NCBI RefSeq assembly: GCF_012641395.1
Contig: NZ_JABAIH010000020.1
Location: forward strand, 1 to 64,000
Direction of reading: 5' to 3'
Length of the DNA: 64,000 nt
Origin: Rhizobium sp. P32RR-XVIII
GTDB taxonomy: Bacteria > Pseudomonadota > Alphaproteobacteria > Rhizobiales > Rhizobiaceae
Position 1 is the stretch's first letter. The number at the start of each line of letters is the position of its first letter. Positions 62,507 to 64,000 of the stretch are shown here, in pieces. The translations under genes and the position numbers were made by a program. Below the pieces are notes generated by a model, which saw only the letters and a program-made list of their open reading frames with translations, was not told the DNA's origin and made no database searches.

Positions 62507-63265
62507 CTACGGAGCGACGGTTCGCCGTTCCAGGGACGATGGGAGAACTAACGTGTTTGCACGCGAATCGCGGAATCGTACTCTGGCGCGACCGAGTGAC
62601 CGAGCGCTGGCCGGTTCGCCTAAGCTTTCCGAGGCGAGCCTACGCACGGCCGCGAGGATCTCAGTAGGTTCCTGCCTTATGGTGAAGTCCGGCTCTATAA
62701 AGGCACTTTGGATTTGGCCATTGCGATCGACGACATAGGTGGCCGGCAGCGGCAACATCCACATGGATGATCCGTGCCTCTTCCCAAGATCGATTTTTAG
62801 GCTCGAGTAATAGGCCCGGGTTTCTTCGGGAACTGAAAACAAGACGCCGTAGGACATGGCGACGCCATGGTCGACGTCGGCGAGGACCTGAAGGTCAAGG
62901 CCGAAGCTGCGCTTCATTTCGCGGGGGAAGTCTCCAGTGTCCGGGCTGAGAACGAGGAGATTGGCTTTGAGATCCTCGAACTCCTGTTTCGCCGCCTGGA
63001 GGCCGCAGAGCTCGGCCGTGCAATATTGGCACCACCCACCTCGGAAGAAACTTATGACCAGGGGTCCTTCACGTCGTAGCTGCTCGGACGATACCAAGCG
63101 ACCATCGGCATCCGGCAGCAAGAAGTCCGGCGCGGTGTCGCCAACTTTCAAGGCGCGCGATGCGAAATCGTGCTCCCGGATCCGTTTTACAAGAAAGTCG
63201 TAGGCCTCCCAATCTGCTGGTCCGAACGCAGCAAGCAGATCGCCCCTTAGTTTGTCGTAGTTCAT
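62507..63265 (-). CDS. Peroxiredoxin-like (AhpC/TSA) protein
   Basis: A 252-residue thiol peroxidase-like protein starting at 63265 (MNYDKLRGDLL). The fold motifs are VGDTAPDFLLPDADGRLVSS, then SFFRGGWCQYCTAEL with Cys79 and Cys82, and WMLPLPATYVVDRNGQI. The RGGWCxYC arrangement marks the alkyl-hydroperoxide-reductase-like subfamily often seen in rhizobia. The last 40 residues are basic and variable. It heads the minus-strand redox-repair run, 222 bp before msrB. It probably reduces organic peroxides with a thioredoxin-like donor. Confidence 0.8.
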   Translation of the reverse strand: MNYDKLRGDLLAAFGPADWEAYDFLVKRIREHDFASRALKVGDTAPDFLLPDADGRLVSSEQLRREGPLVISFFRGGWCQYCTAELCGLQAAKQEFEDLKANLLVLSPDTGDFPREMKRSFGLDLQVLADVDHGVAMSYGVLFSVPEETRAYYSSLKIDLGKRHGSSMWMLPLPATYVVDRNGQIQSAFIEPDFTIRQEPTEILAAVRRLASESLGEPASARSLGRARVRFRDSRANTLVLPSSLERRTVAP

Positions 63266-63733
63266 TGTCTTACCGACCCTCAATTGAAAAGATTGACACG
63301 CAGAATTCCGAAAAATGAAACAATAGATGTCCCCATCCGGTTTCTACGCCTCACAATTGGAGGTTGCTCACCTCTGATTCCAATGATGCGTGGCTATCAA
63401 ATCGATGCCATAGCACTGGCGGGAAGACGATAAAACCGGCGGTGCAAGTCTCACCGGTGAGCCGCGTTGCTGAAACGCTGAACTGCTAATGGCGGCGCGT
63501 CGGTTCGGCAGCATTCCCAGTGGTTATCGTGTCAATACCTTTACGCAGCTTTCGCCAAAATCTAACGGTTTTCCGCCACGGCCGAAACCATGAAAGAACT
63601 CTGTCGCAGGCGAGGCGCTGCCGCATGCGGCGAGTCGGCTGAAGATGCGTGCAAGAAACGGCGGGTCCGCGGCCGCGCGACCAGGCAAATCGGGTACTGA
63701 CAGGTGGACGAGACGAGCGGAGGAATAGACTTT
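63266..63733. other. Intergenic region before the DUF1003 gene
   Basis: About 470 bases between divergent genes, with no supported gene. It should hold promoters of the peroxiredoxin run and of the DUF1003 gene. A short symmetric CACCGGTG lies near 63450. Nothing else stood out. Confidence 0.45.
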
Positions 63734-64000
63734 ATGGAGCAGGAAGAGCAGCACCTGCTCGACAGCCTGAGGCGGTTGCGACGCTCGCTCCGCGTCCAGG
63801 CCGCGGACGAGATTCCGGCGATCGAGCATGTGACCTTTGCACAGAGGATCGCCGATGCGGTAGTGAGCGTCATGGGATCGTGGACGTTCATTATAATCCA
63901 AAGTGCGGTTTTGGTTACTTGGATTGCGACCAACGTCGCGGGCGCGATGAGGGGCTGGGACCCTTACCCGTTTATTCTCTTGAACCTTGCTCTCTCCTTC
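63734..64000 (+). CDS. DUF1003 family membrane protein, N-terminal part
   Basis: Eighty-nine codons from the ATG at 63734 run open to the window edge; GGAGG lies about 10 bases upstream. A cytoplasmic lead (LLDSLRRLRRSLRVQAADEI) is followed by FAQRIADAVVSVMGSWTFII, a first membrane helix, and then GWDPYPFILLNLALSF, the DUF1003 hallmark at the second helix. The family is a two-helix inner-membrane protein of unknown function. An in-frame GTG at 63704 is an alternative start. Confidence 0.8.
   Translation, partial: MEQEEQHLLDSLRRLRRSLRVQAADEIPAIEHVTFAQRIADAVVSVMGSWTFIIIQSAVLVTWIATNVAGAMRGWDPYPFILLNLALSF

Noticed and set aside
1..64000. CRISPR array, tRNA or rRNA genes
   Set aside because: No regularly spaced direct repeats and no tRNA- or rRNA-like conserved stretches were recognised on reading.

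Overview
The window looks like an accessory replicon (chromid or megaplasmid) or accessory chromosomal region of an alphaproteobacterium of the Rhizobiaceae (Rhizobium/Ensifer/Sinorhizobium type). This rests on high GC, the dominance of ABC, TTT and RND transport operons with rhizobial-type products, AraC/GntR/ROK regulators and no core information-processing genes. No rRNA, tRNA, CRISPR array or complete insertion sequence was seen. The genus is an inference.

Layout: (1) 1-3317, minus strand, ugpBAEC (glycerol-3-phosphate ABC importer; ugpC cut by the window edge). (2) 3.8-5.9 kb, fragments of a MOSC protein and perhaps a transporter, then a beta-helix-like membrane protein. (3) 6.4-12.0 kb, plus strand, a seven-gene Mrp-type cation/proton antiporter operon with an unusual archaeal Mbh-like layout: split MbhD, an MbhE-MnhB fusion and a double MnhD-like fusion. 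(4) 12.0-20.6 kb, an alpha/beta hydrolase lipoprotein, an RND efflux pair, an AI-2E/PerM family protein and an AraC regulator. (5) 20.8-22.6 kb, small genes, a 5-formyltetrahydrofolate cyclo-ligase and an ABC ATPase remnant.

(6) 22.6-32.7 kb, a sugar or pectin-oligosaccharide cluster: ROK repressor, complete ABC importer, ROK-fold kinase-like protein, six-hairpin glycosidase-like enzyme and GH28 polygalacturonase-like enzyme. Four copies of a 19-bp inverted repeat (GTTCGTCA-N3-TGACGAAC) stand before its transcription units, which points to one regulon under the local ROK repressor. (7) 32.7-43.5 kb, a decayed belt: two IS6-family transposase remnants and broken genes (chloroperoxidase-like, SDR, alcohol dehydrogenase, two isochorismatase-family, one cytochrome P460). 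Interspersed intact genes include two secreted proteins, a thioredoxin-like protein, a cytochrome P460 and RidA.

(8) 43.6-54.4 kb, a long minus-strand carboxylate cluster: GntR regulator, two tandem TctC binding proteins, CapA-like metallophosphatase, a two-gene short chromate-type transporter, TctB, TctA, MmgE/PrpD, a PEP mutase/isocitrate lyase superfamily enzyme and a D-2-hydroxyacid dehydrogenase. This suggests uptake and breakdown of an unidentified carboxylic acid. (9) 55.3-58.0 kb, an AraC regulator and ACS-type MFS transporter. (10) 58.2-64.0 kb, a stress and redox-repair block: DUF427, transaldolase, DUF2171, thioredoxin-like protein, MsrA, MsrB and peroxiredoxin-like protein, with EgtB and peroxiredoxin remnants, ending in a DUF1003 membrane protein cut by the window edge.
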